Assembly: GCA_021234155.1 (NCBI GenBank) | Contig: JAJEKV010000008.1 | Span: 20,927,959 to 20,991,958 of the forward strand | Direction: 5' to 3' | DNA: 64,000 nt | From: Isoetes taiwanensis | Lineage: Eukaryota; Streptophyta; Lycopodiopsida; Isoetales; Isoetaceae | In this document: positions 22,068 to 33,043 of the stretch, one piece after another | How positions within the stretch are numbered: the first letter of the stretch is position 1 | How the letters are laid out: each line of letters starts with the position of its first letter | The notes under the pieces: model-generated | What the model saw: only the letters and a program-made list of their open reading frames with translations | Told to the model about the DNA's origin: nothing | Database searches by the model: none | Program-made: the position numbers and the translations under genes

Positions 22068-22463
22068 TTATATTCTCGAAAAGCAGAGTATCAAGTTCAA
22101 CAGCCCCAAACGCAGCCGAGTCCAGAATATAGAGTATCCAGGATCTCTTGCACCAACACAAATTTTGAGCTTGTCCTCAAAGTACGGCCTAAGATCCTGC
22201 TTAAATTGCCAGATATCCTCGTCACTCAGGATCTTCTCCAGTGTTTTGACCATGATGGTTTCCGTCTTTACCCAGAGCAGAGCTTCCAGAACCTCTTGAT
22301 GAGTCATTGGTCGTGTATCCTCTGGTACCTCTCTCATGTGACCTTCTTCACGGTGTTTGTTGACCAGGTACTCTGCCATCATCAGCACAAAGATTATTAA
22401 AATAAGAAGAGAAAAATGCATAGAACCCTTGAAAGGATCCCAAACCATCCCAATTTTTGTCAT
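22068..22463 (-). CDS. Possible LINE ORF3: small predicted membrane protein, copy B
   Basis: This 131-codon frame overlaps the last part of ORF2 in another frame and extends beyond its stop. It starts MTKIGMVWDPFKGSMHF and has one strongly hydrophobic segment at about residues 17-35. A Glu/Lys-rich soluble part with 'MTHQEVLEALLWVKTETIM' follows. No known domain is recognised. Plant L1 elements normally have two ORFs, so this may be fortuitous. The frame is open in both copies, but they are too similar for that to count as strong evidence. Confidence 0.3.
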   Translation of the reverse strand: MTKIGMVWDPFKGSMHFSLLILIIFVLMMAEYLVNKHREEGHMREVPEDTRPMTHQEVLEALLWVKTETIMVKTLEKILSDEDIWQFKQDLRPYFEDKLKICVGARDPGYSIFWTRLRLGLLNLILCFSRI

Positions 22464-25400
22464 AGTTTGTTCCCCTGTTCAATCTATGAGCCATGGCTGC
22501 CTCTGCCAGCTCCAATTGAATTGTTGTCTTAAGGAAATTCAGATCGGGGTTATTCTGATTTATAGCAACACCATTTCTATGCTTCCATATTGTCCAAAGA
22601 ACAAGAGTTCTAATGGTGTCTATGAAGGAAGAACTGTTTGCTAAAAAGTCATATAACTGCTGTTCTGAGGCAGGGGGAGGACCTATGTAGTGGCTTATCC
22701 ATGTCCAAAAAGGTGTCAGCCATGGGCATATAAAGATATGGCAGGATGTTTCAGCTTGGCCACATCCTAAAGGACATCTATCAGAGATTTGAGCATTGTA
22801 CTTTGCCCTGTAAGCATTAGACTTTAGGCTTTTATTGAGCACCAACCATCTGAAAAAATAACCTTTTTTGCACACTGTAATTTCCACCCTTTCTTTATGA
22901 CCCTGATGGCCTCCTTCTCTGTACAACCCCATTGATTTGAGACTTTAGTTCCATGGTCACACAGCAGCAGGGCGTATATTCTGGCCACACTGTAACCTTT
23001 GTCTTGCACAGTCCAGTTCTGATCTCTAACTAGGGATGTATTTCCCATTTGATGTCTAGTGAGGATCTTGTGGATATTCCTGTTCGAGGTGGAGTCCTGT
23101 ACCACATTGGATATTTCCTGCCATGTTTTCCATTCTTCCCCATTTAACATACTTCCAACAGTATCCAATCCACTGAGTTTCCATTCTTTGTATTTCCTTG
23201 GATGCTTTAAGGCTAGACATCCATCTTCCTCATCAACTAAGCCCTGATGCCAAAAGAAGTTAAAGTCCCTAGAAACATTTTCAATTGGATGGGCTCTAAA
23301 ACAAACAGAAACCTTATTCCAGGCTTGGATAATTCTTCTCATAATGGTAGATGTACCTGGAGCAGGATTAAGTTGGTAGAATGCTGAATCTGGAAGGTGG
23401 TGAGGGGTAGATGGACTCCCTACCAGAGAAGTTTTCTGGATCCAGAATTTGGTGAGTAGAAGGGCAGGAGACCTTGATGTTGACACCAAAGATCTCCACA
23501 CTAGTTTTGCTGCCAAAACCTGGGTCTGTAAAAACAGATTTTACATCCTAGTCCTCCTCTTTTCCTAGGGAGGGTGAGATGTTTCCATCCCACCATATGT
23601 GCCCCCTGCCATATAAATTCTTTCATGATGACCTCTAACTCCTGGTATGTTTTCTTGTCTGCAATTATGGCTGAAGAAAAATAAACATGAGAGCTGGCTA
23701 TAACTCCATTAATTATTTGCACTCTTCCAGCCAAAGATAAAGACTTGGGGTACATTTGGAGTTTCTTTTTAATTTTGATGACAATTGGTTCCCATAAGCC
23801 ATGCATACTCATGTTAAGAGCAAGAGGTAGGCCCAATAGTTTTGTAGCAGTATGGAGGCCACATACTTTGATTCCATGAATACTGTCATCTGAGCTGTCC
23901 AGAATGATTGCACACTTATCTTTATTTAAAACCACCCCAGATGCCTTTCCAAAGAGATCCATTGCCTCCAGAAAGTTCTTAATACTGTCTCCCTGCTTTC
24001 TTAAGAACACAAACGTGTCATCAGCATATTGCATAACTGACAAGGTGTCAGTTGAACTAGGGAGCTTAAGACAGCAAATTCTGTCTGTTTGTTGTAGCTT
24101 CATGATGATCCTTGTTACCATTTCGGCCACAATAAGGAACAGGTAGGGAGCCAGAGGACATCCCTGTCTGACCCCTCTTTTGCATTCAAAGAAGGAGGAT
24201 GGGGAACCATTAACCATGACTGCAGAACACCCTGTAGCATTGAATCCAGCAATTTTTGCAATCACTTGCTCTGAAAACCCTAACTGGTCCATGGCTCTGT
24301 ATAGAAAGTTCCAATTGATGGTATCATAGGCTCTCCTAAAGTCCAGCTTGAGCAGTACACATCCTTGATTGGTAACCCCATTCCAGTGTAAACCCTCATA
24401 AGCCCCAATGAAGTTATCTAATATGCTTCTGCCTGGGAGAAAGCCTGACTGAACTGGATTAATTTTTTCCTGCAGGATTTTCTTGATTCTATTGGCAAAA
24501 AATTTGGCCAGTATCTTGTATGATACATTTGTGAGAGATATTGGCCTCCAGTCTGAGAATGTAGTGGGTTTGTCCACTTTTGGCACTAGTGCAATTAAAC
24601 CTGCATTTATTGCTGGGTGTAAATTTCTTGCCTGCAATGCTCCTTGGATAAATGTAGTAATGTCTTTACCCATAATGCTCCAAAAGTGTTCATAAAATTC
24701 TGGTGGCAGTCCATCGAGGCCCGGGCTTTTCCCATGAGCCATACTTCTGATAGTTGCAAGAATCTCTGTCTCCATTGGAGTGGCTAGAAGCTGCTGATCT
24801 TCAATGTGTGTATCCTTAGGGCCAAGGTAATCAAAGAACTCCATCATTTTTCCATTATTTGTACAGGTAGCTGCAAAGAGCTCCTTGTATTTATTGAAGA
24901 ATAATTTCTGAATATCCTCTTGTTTGGAAAGTTCACCCTGATTCTCATCATGTAATGAGACTATTCCATTGTTCATGATCCTGCTTTTAGCTGCTCTATA
25001 GAAGAATTTAGAGCTACAGTCATCCATTTGGTTGACATACAGACTTCTGCTCTTGACTGCCAGGCTTTTAGCTTCATGTTCTTCAATTAGCTTTACTTTC
25101 CTTTCCAGGAGTTCTTCTCCCTGTTGCAGCAACACATTAGTTTTGTCCAGAAAAAGCCTCTGTCTGGTATCCCTCATTTCCAAGTACACTTCCATCTTTT
25201 CCTGTTTCTTCTTTTTGTTCCACTCCCTACCCCATTGCTTAATCCAGTTTTTGATCTGCTTACATTTTCTAATGAACTCTTTCATTGAGCCACTAGCATT
25301 AACTCTTTCCAGAGTAGCATAAAACTTTGTAAAGTCTTCACAAAAGGTCTTGTTATTCAGCAAACTAACATTAAGCTTGAATGATATATCAGCATGTCTA

Positions 25401-26119
25401 TTCTGAGGCAGGATACCTGTGTCCAGAACTTGTGGATAGTGATCAGATATTGAGTTACTGCAGTCATTCTCAATAATCAAACTATCCCATCCTACTAAGG
25501 TAGATATATTGGGGTAAAACCTGTCAAGGAGGCAATATACCCTGTCATTCCCTTGTCTTTTGTTACACCATGAGTATGCATTAGACGAAGAGGGAGCATG
25601 GTATACAAAGTTATGGGTCAACTTGTCCCATTGTGTTCTCTCTCCTTTTGACATGTTAAGTTTTTTCCCTGCTTTCTGCTCCCATGAGGGAGTATTATTG
25701 AAATCTCCACTGAGAATCCAATTGTTTGTATTTTGTCCCTGCAGCCACTCTGTCATATTTTTCCATTGTATCTCCCTCTCTTCAGGGGAAGTGGAAGCAT
25801 AGACATTGATAATGCCTACACTTTCTTGTTCTACCTCCAAGAAAACCACCTGCCATCTGCCTGAAGGGTGCACAAAGGAATTTACCTTTTTGTATCCATT
25901 CCAGGCAATACAAATGCCCCCTTTTGTGCCATCTGCTGGGGCCCATATTGAGTCTCCATTGGGGAAGATCCACCTGCCTAAATTTGATGCCTCAAAGACA
26001 GGTAATCTATGCTCTTGCAGCAAGATTATGTCTGCCTTTAGTTCCTTCAAGGCAATCAGAGCCCTTTTCCTCTTTAGGGGGCCCTTAATCCCTCTTAGAT
26101 TCCAAGACACAATCTTCAT
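22348..26119 (-). CDS. LINE ORF2 polyprotein: endonuclease, reverse transcriptase, zinc finger
   Basis: This enzyme nicks target DNA and copies element RNA by target-primed reverse transcription. The 872-codon main frame (26119-23501) opens MKIVSWNLRGIKG. It has the APE-like endonuclease motifs: Asn7, Gln35-Glu36, SGDFN at about 137-141 and SDH at about 225-227. The reverse transcriptase follows, with LDF (catalytic Asp about 593), RQGCP at about 651-655 and YADD at about 698-701. A -1 slip near 23538 (absent from copy A) moves the frame to 23516-22824. A second slip in an A-run near 22855 moves it to 22932-22348, which contains a CPLGCGQAETSCHIFIC zf-RVT-type zinc finger. The start codon overlaps the ORF1 stop as ATGA. 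All catalytic residues I can check are present. Confidence 0.93.
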
Positions 26120-28224
26120 TGGACTTTGGAACTTCTGGTTACAGGCCCATTCTCCCTGGGGGTATAGACCTTCTTCTGTCTTTTTTTTGTCTGTGGAAGT
26201 GGGGTGGCAAAGATTAGTTCATTTGGATTCCTCCCATTTTCATCTTCACTATCCTCTTCCCCCTCCCAAAACTTTCCATGCAGTATGGATGAATTGTCCT
26301 TCAATTCTCTTAACTGTGCAGCTGGAGTTTTGAAGATATCTTTTTCTGTCACAGGGGTGTCCTGTACCAACTCTTGCCCAGCAGGGCTTACAAGTCTATT
26401 GGTTTGTTCACAATTAGTTCCCTGGCCTACTGGAGTTACAAGCATTTGGGGGTGAGTTCCCAATTCTTGGCCAGCTGGACTTAGAGGTCTACTAATGTGT
26501 TCAGCACCAATTCCTTGGCCTCCTGGAATTGTAACCCTTTGGCTCAGAACATTGTCCTGCTCAGCTTTTGCATGTCCCTGTGATATGCTTTGATCTACAT
26601 CTGTACTTGTATCTTCAGGTAAGGCTCCATCATGATCAGAGTGGTATTTGGGGATGTCTGTGGAAGGCACATGTTCTACTGATACCTTCTCAATGATCCC
26701 TGGCTCTTTGGGGAAAAGCTCCACAATAGGTAGAGGGGGATCAGCAATAGACTTGGGTGAGCTTGGCCCCCCTTTTTCTTTATATCCAGTTGATTCCTCA
26801 GAAGAGGAGTAATCATTCCCGACACATTGAGGTTCCCTGATTGGCAGAGAACTGGATCTGATTCTTTCAGTGGGATTATTCTCCATAATACTTTTCCCTT
26901 TAGACTCGGGATTATTGAGGACCTTAACTTTCGAAGATTCCTCCATGAATTGAACTTTCTTTTTCCATTCACTCCTTGTCCTCCTTTCCACACTCCTTCC
27001 ATACTCTGCCTTAGCCTTTTCTTTCTCTTTTTCTTCTCTGATTCTCTGTTTCCTTCTTTTTCTTTTCTCACTGCCATTCCTGTTCTGCCTTTGTCTTTCT
27101 AACCTTCCTTTATTTGGTGTAATCCAGCCCTCCTCCTTCTTCTTCCCTGGGTTCGCTTCCTTGAGCATAATCTTAATCTCCCTTCCCCCTTTACAAATTT
27201 TCCCCCCATGGAGTCTGATACCAAAAGCCGAGCATGGCTGAGGCAGGCCCTGCCATACCAGCTTCAAGGATTTGGGATTATCAAAGTAATCCACAAATTT
27301 GATTTCTTCAGGGATTGGCTTCAGGATATCAATTTGTGCCCATACTTTTGGGGCTTTGTCTTGGGAGATTTCCCAGTTTATGATATTCCCTGTATCTTGG
27401 AACAGAGTGAGCAAAGACTGCTCGTTCCAATACAGGGGATTTAGTCCTTGTAGATATGTCCAAGCCTGGTGGAATAGTTCAGAGAAGTTTTGGGAATCAA
27501 AGGATGGATACCATTTCTGGAAGAAAACTTGAGTGTTGGCTTTGGAAATAGTACCCTGTTTGAGAAGAATATTGGTTGTTTGACTGTTACCACATTCTAC
27601 CATAAAAGGAAAGTCAATCCAATAGATACTGCTGATAACGACCCCCTGTTCCAATCTCTCTAGTTCCCCTTTTAAAAATTGAAGTCTTACCCCCTCATGA
27701 CGAATGCAACCAATAAGGCCTCGGGATTTCAGAAATTTAAGTTTAGTTTCAGGCTTACCCACAAACACTGGTTCTTTGTCTGCAAGCAGTCCCTTTCGCA
27801 CTTCTTCCCCCACTTGATTCGCATAGTCGAGTATTTGATCCACTGCCTCCTTCTGGCGCTGCAAGGTCCCCACTCCTGAAGATCTCCTGGTGTTCACCAT
27901 ATCTGCAGTAGAGGTAAGGAAATCTCCGAAAGCTACAAATTCCTTCACCTTTTCACCTTTTTCGATCGCTGCAAGGTGACCCACTATCTCCCGGATTTGG
28001 CTATGGCCCTTCACACTTAGGGTACGAATGGTATCCAATAGCTCTGCAATCCCGTCATTATTTCCTCCCGTCACTGTTGTCCCTTTTTTCCCCAAATCTG
28101 CCTCTTTCTGTAAATTCTGCACATTTCCCAATACCAGTCCCATCTGTCCCAACTGTTGTACATTCCCAGACAGCCCTGTCCCCTGATCCACTGTTTCCAA
28201 CGAACCCTGTCCTTTTTTTTCCAT
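26116..28224 (-). CDS. LINE ORF1 protein (DUF4283-like RNA-binding protein)
   Basis: This uninterrupted 702-codon ORF would make the RNA-binding partner of ORF2. The N-terminal ~130 residues are Gly/Gln-rich, then helical. Residues of about 240-350 hold 'FFQKWYPSFD ... WTYLQGLNPLYWNEQSLLTLF ... KVWAQIDILKPIPEE', which resembles the DUF4283 RNA-recognition fold of plant L1 ORF1 proteins. A strongly basic Lys/Arg/Glu stretch follows at about 385-450. The C-terminal ~200 residues are Ser/Pro/Glu/Asp-rich and look disordered. I see no CCHC zinc knuckle, which many plant L1 ORF1 proteins carry after DUF4283. The stop codon TGA overlaps the ORF2 ATG. The start follows three in-frame stops that separate it from the possible ORF0. 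Confidence 0.8.
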   Translation of the reverse strand: MEKKGQGSLETVDQGTGLSGNVQQLGQMGLVLGNVQNLQKEADLGKKGTTVTGGNNDGIAELLDTIRTLSVKGHSQIREIVGHLAAIEKGEKVKEFVAFGDFLTSTADMVNTRRSSGVGTLQRQKEAVDQILDYANQVGEEVRKGLLADKEPVFVGKPETKLKFLKSRGLIGCIRHEGVRLQFLKGELERLEQGVVISSIYWIDFPFMVECGNSQTTNILLKQGTISKANTQVFFQKWYPSFDSQNFSELFHQAWTYLQGLNPLYWNEQSLLTLFQDTGNIINWEISQDKAPKVWAQIDILKPIPEEIKFVDYFDNPKSLKLVWQGLPQPCSAFGIRLHGGKICKGGREIKIMLKEANPGKKKEEGWITPNKGRLERQRQNRNGSEKRKRRKQRIREEKEKEKAKAEYGRSVERRTRSEWKKKVQFMEESSKVKVLNNPESKGKSIMENNPTERIRSSSLPIREPQCVGNDYSSSEESTGYKEKGGPSSPKSIADPPLPIVELFPKEPGIIEKVSVEHVPSTDIPKYHSDHDGALPEDTSTDVDQSISQGHAKAEQDNVLSQRVTIPGGQGIGAEHISRPLSPAGQELGTHPQMLVTPVGQGTNCEQTNRLVSPAGQELVQDTPVTEKDIFKTPAAQLRELKDNSSILHGKFWEGEEDSEDENGRNPNELIFATPLPQTKKRQKKVYTPRENGPVTRSSKVQ

Positions 28225-28272
28225 TTTTTAATATTTCCTAACTTTCCACTAATCTGCAAGCAATCTGTACTC

Positions 28273-28548
28273 CTAACTATAAACTTTCACCACTATTTTG
28301 CTATCTGACCACGAACAATGCGTATGAAAAAAGCCAGCCGCGCTTGCATTCCTATCTCCCACAAACTCCCCCAACCAAGATTCAAGAAGCAGAACCTCAG
28401 ATTGGGGAGTCACAGAAGAAATAGGTGTAAACAATTCTTCAGGGAAGAATCTGTTGTACACCAGGCTCTCCCATAGCCATGCACTCTCACCTTCTAGCCA
28501 TCCACAAGAGAATCTCTCCCCTTGGACTAGGATCGTGAAGAGTTTCAT
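28273..28548 (-). CDS. Possible LINE ORF0 in the 5' region, same frame as ORF1
   Basis: This 91-codon frame begins MKLFTILVQGERFSCGW about 80 bp inside the LINE 5' end, is Trp-rich and has an acidic middle. It lies in the same frame as ORF1 and is separated from it by 48 nt holding three stops (TAG, TAG, TAA). It could be a short upstream ORF, a former N-terminal extension of ORF1, or chance. In copy A (about 9410-9130) it is scrambled by indels. Confidence 0.35.
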   Translation of the reverse strand: MKLFTILVQGERFSCGWLEGESAWLWESLVYNRFFPEELFTPISSVTPQSEVLLLESWLGEFVGDRNASAAGFFHTHCSWSDSKIVVKVYS

Positions 28549-28626
28549 GGTTTAGGGTAGAAGGGTTTCTGCTCTCCTTCCCGCGCTCGCACTCGCGCTT
28601 CCGCCATCCCCAGTTTCCAGGCCGTC

Positions 28627-28636
28627 CCTTTCTACT
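28627..28636. repeat. LINE target-site duplication, right (copy B)
   Basis: CCTTTCTACT matches 21764-21773 exactly and marks the 5' end of the minus-strand LINE. GC-rich sequence typical of a LINE start lies just inside it. Confidence 0.8.
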
Positions 28637-28771
28637 AATATAGGAGTAGCGCGAGATAAATTTCTCTATAACTTGTTGATATAGGTGTATAGAGCTTCAA
28701 ATGAAGCATGCCATGTATTTTATAGGATGAAATCATGAAATTGCTATTCTTGAAATATATTGTTCATAAGT

Positions 28772-29185
28772 TATGTGCAACATTGATAAGTATATTACCT
28801 CTTATTCCATAAATTTGTTGCAAAAATAATTTGAGAGACTCTAAACTGTAGAATATGCGGGGGTGGAGCCGCTTCAAGAAGCATGTGACTAGTTGTGTTA
28901 GTTTGAGAACACAGAGCATATTAGGCCCAGATAAAATGCTTTTGTGGTTTGAACAAGAATGCTAAATCATCGGATAATTGTTTGATTTCTAAATGTTCTT
29001 ATTTATGCCTTGGATAGGAAATGCACACTCAGAACTTTAAACCGTGTACGATATTTTATTTTGAATATCATGCAACTAGTTTATACTGTGTAGATATTTC
29101 TGTGTTCTTCTTTTTGAATGATTTCCCTCCACAATGTATACTCAGAACTTTGAATTGTGAATAAATTATCTAAATATTACAGAAA
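28772..29185. repeat. 0.4 kb repeat X, left copy (B)
   Basis: This is the copy B counterpart of 9620-10033, again ending exactly at the CTAG of the Helitron-like terminus. Confidence 0.75.
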
Positions 29186-29214
29186 CTAGTAACGGGTGCC
29201 CGGCGTTGCCGGGC
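29186..29214 (-). mobile_element. Helitron-like 3' terminus, copy B
   Basis: The hairpin arms are 29198-29204 and 29208-29214, with CTAG at 29186-29189 flanked by A on the plus strand (T on the minus strand). It is identical to the copy A terminus. Confidence 0.6.
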
Positions 29215-30538
29215 ATAAATACGGTTTCATTGTAGGAATTGGACTTTATTCATTGCATTTGTAAATGATGTTGCCTCAGGTTGGATTTGAATGATTAGTT
29301 GATTTTTGTTGTAGGTGTCCTATGGGTTCATTTTCACACTGCGTAGGGGTGGATAATAAAACGATATTGTCTAGCCTTATAAATGAGGTAGATAGATAAA
29401 TGGCAGGATTTCATTTCTTAGATGTCCCAAGAGGAACTTGAGAAGAGGTGCATTAACTTTGGGGTATTGAAGGCCTTGACAATATACTCAAATCATTAAA
29501 TTTGAATGCTCATGTCTTGTTACATGTACATGCACCATCATGGTTGTCTCATGTCTTAATGCAATGTATATGTACCATGATGGTTGTGTCCAGCTTTATA
29601 TTCAATGTGGTTGTTCACTTTAAGTCCATGAATGGAAGTTGCACACGAATGTATTGGAGTCGAAAGTATAGCTTTTATGCCATGGAATGATTAGATGAAT
29701 ACGTCTGCTTTGTAATGCATATGCACCAAGGTCTTTGAGCCAATTTTATTTCATTGTTACTTCTATGTGGCATTTGTAGAAGGAAAAAAACTAAAACTAA
29801 AGTTGCATTGAAGAGAAAGTATTCCTCGTCCTCCATAGATTTTAGGATAGCAGTCGTTAAGGTTGTTGCATCATGTGCGATATGATACCTAAAAGCACAT
29901 CATCCAAGGGCACATGCTAACTTGTAATAGATTGAAATCGTTACTTTAACAATAAATTTCAAATATGGTGTGGCGTTTGTTTCCATATAAAGTGGATAAG
30001 GTTTAGTTAATATATAGATATTGTTGGAATATGCATTCAAAAGAAGTCCTAAATGTTTTATCATTTCTCGACAGAAGATATGGTTGTTTGCATTACAAAT
30101 ATACAACATGAGCTTGATATGTTGTAAATTCAAAACCCAAACATTCCTCTGCTCTATTTCTCTTTTCTGGTGCCGGAACATGTGGGCAGTATTTCAAAAA
30201 CCTGGGTTTCAATTTTTTGCAAAAAGTCAACTTGATACCTCTGTGTAAGTGCAGTACGATAAAGAAGTCGTGTGCATTCGTCTTTTCTTCAGTTTGTTTG
30301 CCAAAACAAAGGAATAAGCAGATAGGATATCCAAAGTATGGGCAGAAACTAATAAAGTTAGAAATATGGATCTATTACATCCAAGAACGACCCATCTCTC
30401 ACTAACCTGCAATAGAAGATTCAGACAGGCGAAGCCAATGTGAAATGCTTCACAACATAGTAACTTGTACATGCATTATAGCCTGCAGAAAGATGCCACA
30501 GAAACTTATAAATTAGCTTAAAATGTGGTCCATATGAA

Positions 30539-30585
30539 GAATAGAATAGAATAGAATAGAATAGAATGGAATAGAATAGAATAGA
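30539..30585. repeat. Pentanucleotide (GAATA)n tract, copy B
   Basis: This is one repeat longer than in copy A and sits between the LINE-2 3' UTR and flanking DNA. Confidence 0.75.
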
Positions 30586-32140
30586 TTTTTTAACGTCCAT
30601 GGAGACCAATAGGTCATGGGACCCATACAATGGGCTAGTACAATCATTACTACTAGGATTAAAAAACCCCTGCCTCGAAAGGTTTTCAAGGGAAAAACCT
30701 TTGCAGTAATGATGATACTAGACAAGCGGAGATAATGACTACTGAGGGCTCAGTAATTGCAGACGTTTATCTAGAACCTCAAGTATGTATAATGCCAAGT
30801 CATGCACAGATGGTGCTCTGAGAAGTTGTGGAAGCGTGGAATTAAGGTCAAAAAATGATTCCGGACTATCTCAAAAGCAGGGCAACTCAGAAGAGTATGG
30901 CTTTCATCTTCAATAACCTGTAACTGGCAACAGGCACATAGTCTCGCTTCTCGCGGCAATTGCGGCCGCTCCCATCTATCTGTCTCAATCCGTAGCCTGT
31001 GGGACCCCGTGCGAATTGATGCAATAGCTACAAGCTTGTTCCTGGACAATGAAGCAAGCAAATAAGCTTGGGGCCCTGGTGCCAAGGTGGAATTTTTGTG
31101 TGCATGATAATGACCAGTTTTCACTTGGGCCAAAGTAAACTGCGTCCCATATCTTTTGAGAAAAAAGAGCATTGAGATATTGTTGCAAAAGCTCAGGATT
31201 AGAACTGGCAAGCATCAGGCAGTGCTCTGGTTGCACAGCCCAACGGGCAAACCATGTAGTGCAATGCTCTTTCCAACATCGTTTCAAACGCTGAGGAGAT
31301 TCAGCCATGGCATGTGCAAGAACAGGATACCTAACATCATCCATGTGGTGCACCTTGCAGATATAGTGGAGATGGCGCTTCATGGCAGAATGTTGAAGAG
31401 GCCAAAAACCTGTCTCTTGTAAAAGAATAGCATAGGGCACCGTTGTTTTAACTCCGAGGCTGTAAGTGAGAAAGGACTTTTGCACCCGCTCCAAACTCTC
31501 CCAAGCACTAGCACTAATGACAGGCCCCCACACTTCAGAACCATACAGTAAAACAGGCTCTACCAAAGCCCGAAACAAGTGGGCTTTCTGTGGCCAATCA
31601 TGAATTTCTACACGAAAACAATTGCTTTGCATTGCATAGAGTGCTCTCCATCCAGCAGCCACACGCTTGGTAATACACTGTTCCCAAAGTGTGTTCTTAC
31701 AGAATTCTACACCAAGATACTTGTAGCTATCTACAACTTCAACTTCGCGGCTATCATAGTGCATAGTGGGAATATTGTGATGAGAAGATTGAACTACCAA
31801 AAGCTTGGTCTTTTGGAGATTAACACGCAGATCTGTGTTCTCACAAAAACTGTGCAGAGCATGTAAATGTTGCTGCATACTAGCAGCGGTATGTGCCAGA
31901 AGTGAAACATCATCAGCATACATAAGTTGCCTAATGATATAGTGTGCCAAATGTGGACTTCCGCCGCCATGATTATCAAGCCATTCTTCCAATTGATCAA
32001 TGTACAAGCCAAAGAGTGTAGGAGATAAAGGGCAACCCTGACGAACTCCAATATTGCTAGTAATTTGAGTACCTGAAATTATAAGCTCGAGAATGCTGTG
32101 AATGCAATGCATGAAAGACCTCACTATCTAACAATCTGCA
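30586..32140 (-). pseudogene. LINE-2 reverse transcriptase, 5'-truncated, copy B
   Basis: The 379-codon frame at 32124-30985 carries RQGCPLSPTLFGLYIDQL, the YADD box and the thumb region. A frameshift near 31000 moves to the 31211-30771 frame, which has 'LRIETDRWERPQLPREARLC', a C-x2-C pair and 'EDESHTLLSCPAF': a CCHC-type C-terminal zinc finger. A TAG at 32128-32130 replaces the CAG (Gln) seen in copy A at 12974-12976. The element ends at the pentamer tail 30539-30585. It encodes only part of the enzyme, so it cannot be autonomous. Confidence 0.82.
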
Positions 32141-33043
32141 TGTTCTATTTGAATATAAAATGTGTCCAAAGTGAATATCATAACTAAAATTCTGTTGATC
32201 TCTTTATTTACGCTGTCTACACTTATGGATTGATCTATGAGTGGTCTCCATGAACAATATCTCAAATAATGCGCAGGTTAGCAAGGAGCTATGCTTCCAA
32301 AGTCAACATCCTCTTAGTACATCCTAAGTACATGTACAACAGTAAAATTTTAAGTTCTCCATAAGCACCCAAATAATATGAAAAGCATCAAGGATTGTGC
32401 ATATAATAGTCGTGTAAAGAATCTGCACAATAAAAGAAACTGCACCTTTACATGCAGCTATCTATGCACAACACTTTAACCAGAGCATCCTAATTTGTAA
32501 CCACATTTTCAATAGTTAGATTTTATGTAAGCTAACGAAATTTGAACTATCACTTCACACACATGTCAGTACCTGGTAGTAAACTCTTGCTTAAGATCTC
32601 TAATTTGAACTGCTCCCATCAAAACTGATGTATTTATAGAAGTAATGGGAATCCCAAACTGTATCCATATAATTTGGTGTAGCAAACTGTCTACAACAAT
32701 ACATCTGAGTAAATCTACATCATAGTAGAAGTTGATTGCACATTACACCGATACAATATATTGGCTTATAGTAGACGCCACCATGCTAGAAATTTAAATA
32801 GGTAGAAGAGAAGTATACAGTTGCTATTTACCACGTGCAGCAAGGGAATTGTAGCTCTGTATAAAGTTGTGACAAAAAGGAGGCTATCCTTGGAATGTTG
32901 AATTTGTTGGCCACGCCCTGGGTCGATTCAACCAATGCATCAAATTAAATGCAACCACATTCCTCTTCAATTTAATTAATCCTAGATGCAGCAAGAGCAA
33001 AGATCAAAATTGATCTAGCAACAGTAGTAGGATAAGTGAAACT

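Larger units (their letters stand above)
21774..28626 (-). mobile_element. Full-length L1-type LINE, copy B
   Basis: This is a 6.85 kb non-LTR retrotransposon in reverse orientation. Its order on the minus strand is: GC-rich 5' end and short 5' region; possible ORF0; ORF1; ORF2 with endonuclease, reverse transcriptase and C-terminal zinc finger; possible ORF3; 3' UTR; and poly-A (poly-T at 21773-21797). Target-site duplications of 10 bp flank it. It lies antisense in an intron just downstream of the exon at 21597-21747. Only two single-base frameshifts disturb ORF2, both plausible sequencing errors or very recent mutations, so the family was active recently. Confidence 0.92.

Noticed and set aside
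25806-26333. 175-codon plus-strand ORF
   Set aside because: It is antisense to LINE ORF1/ORF2, whose domains are clear on the minus strand.
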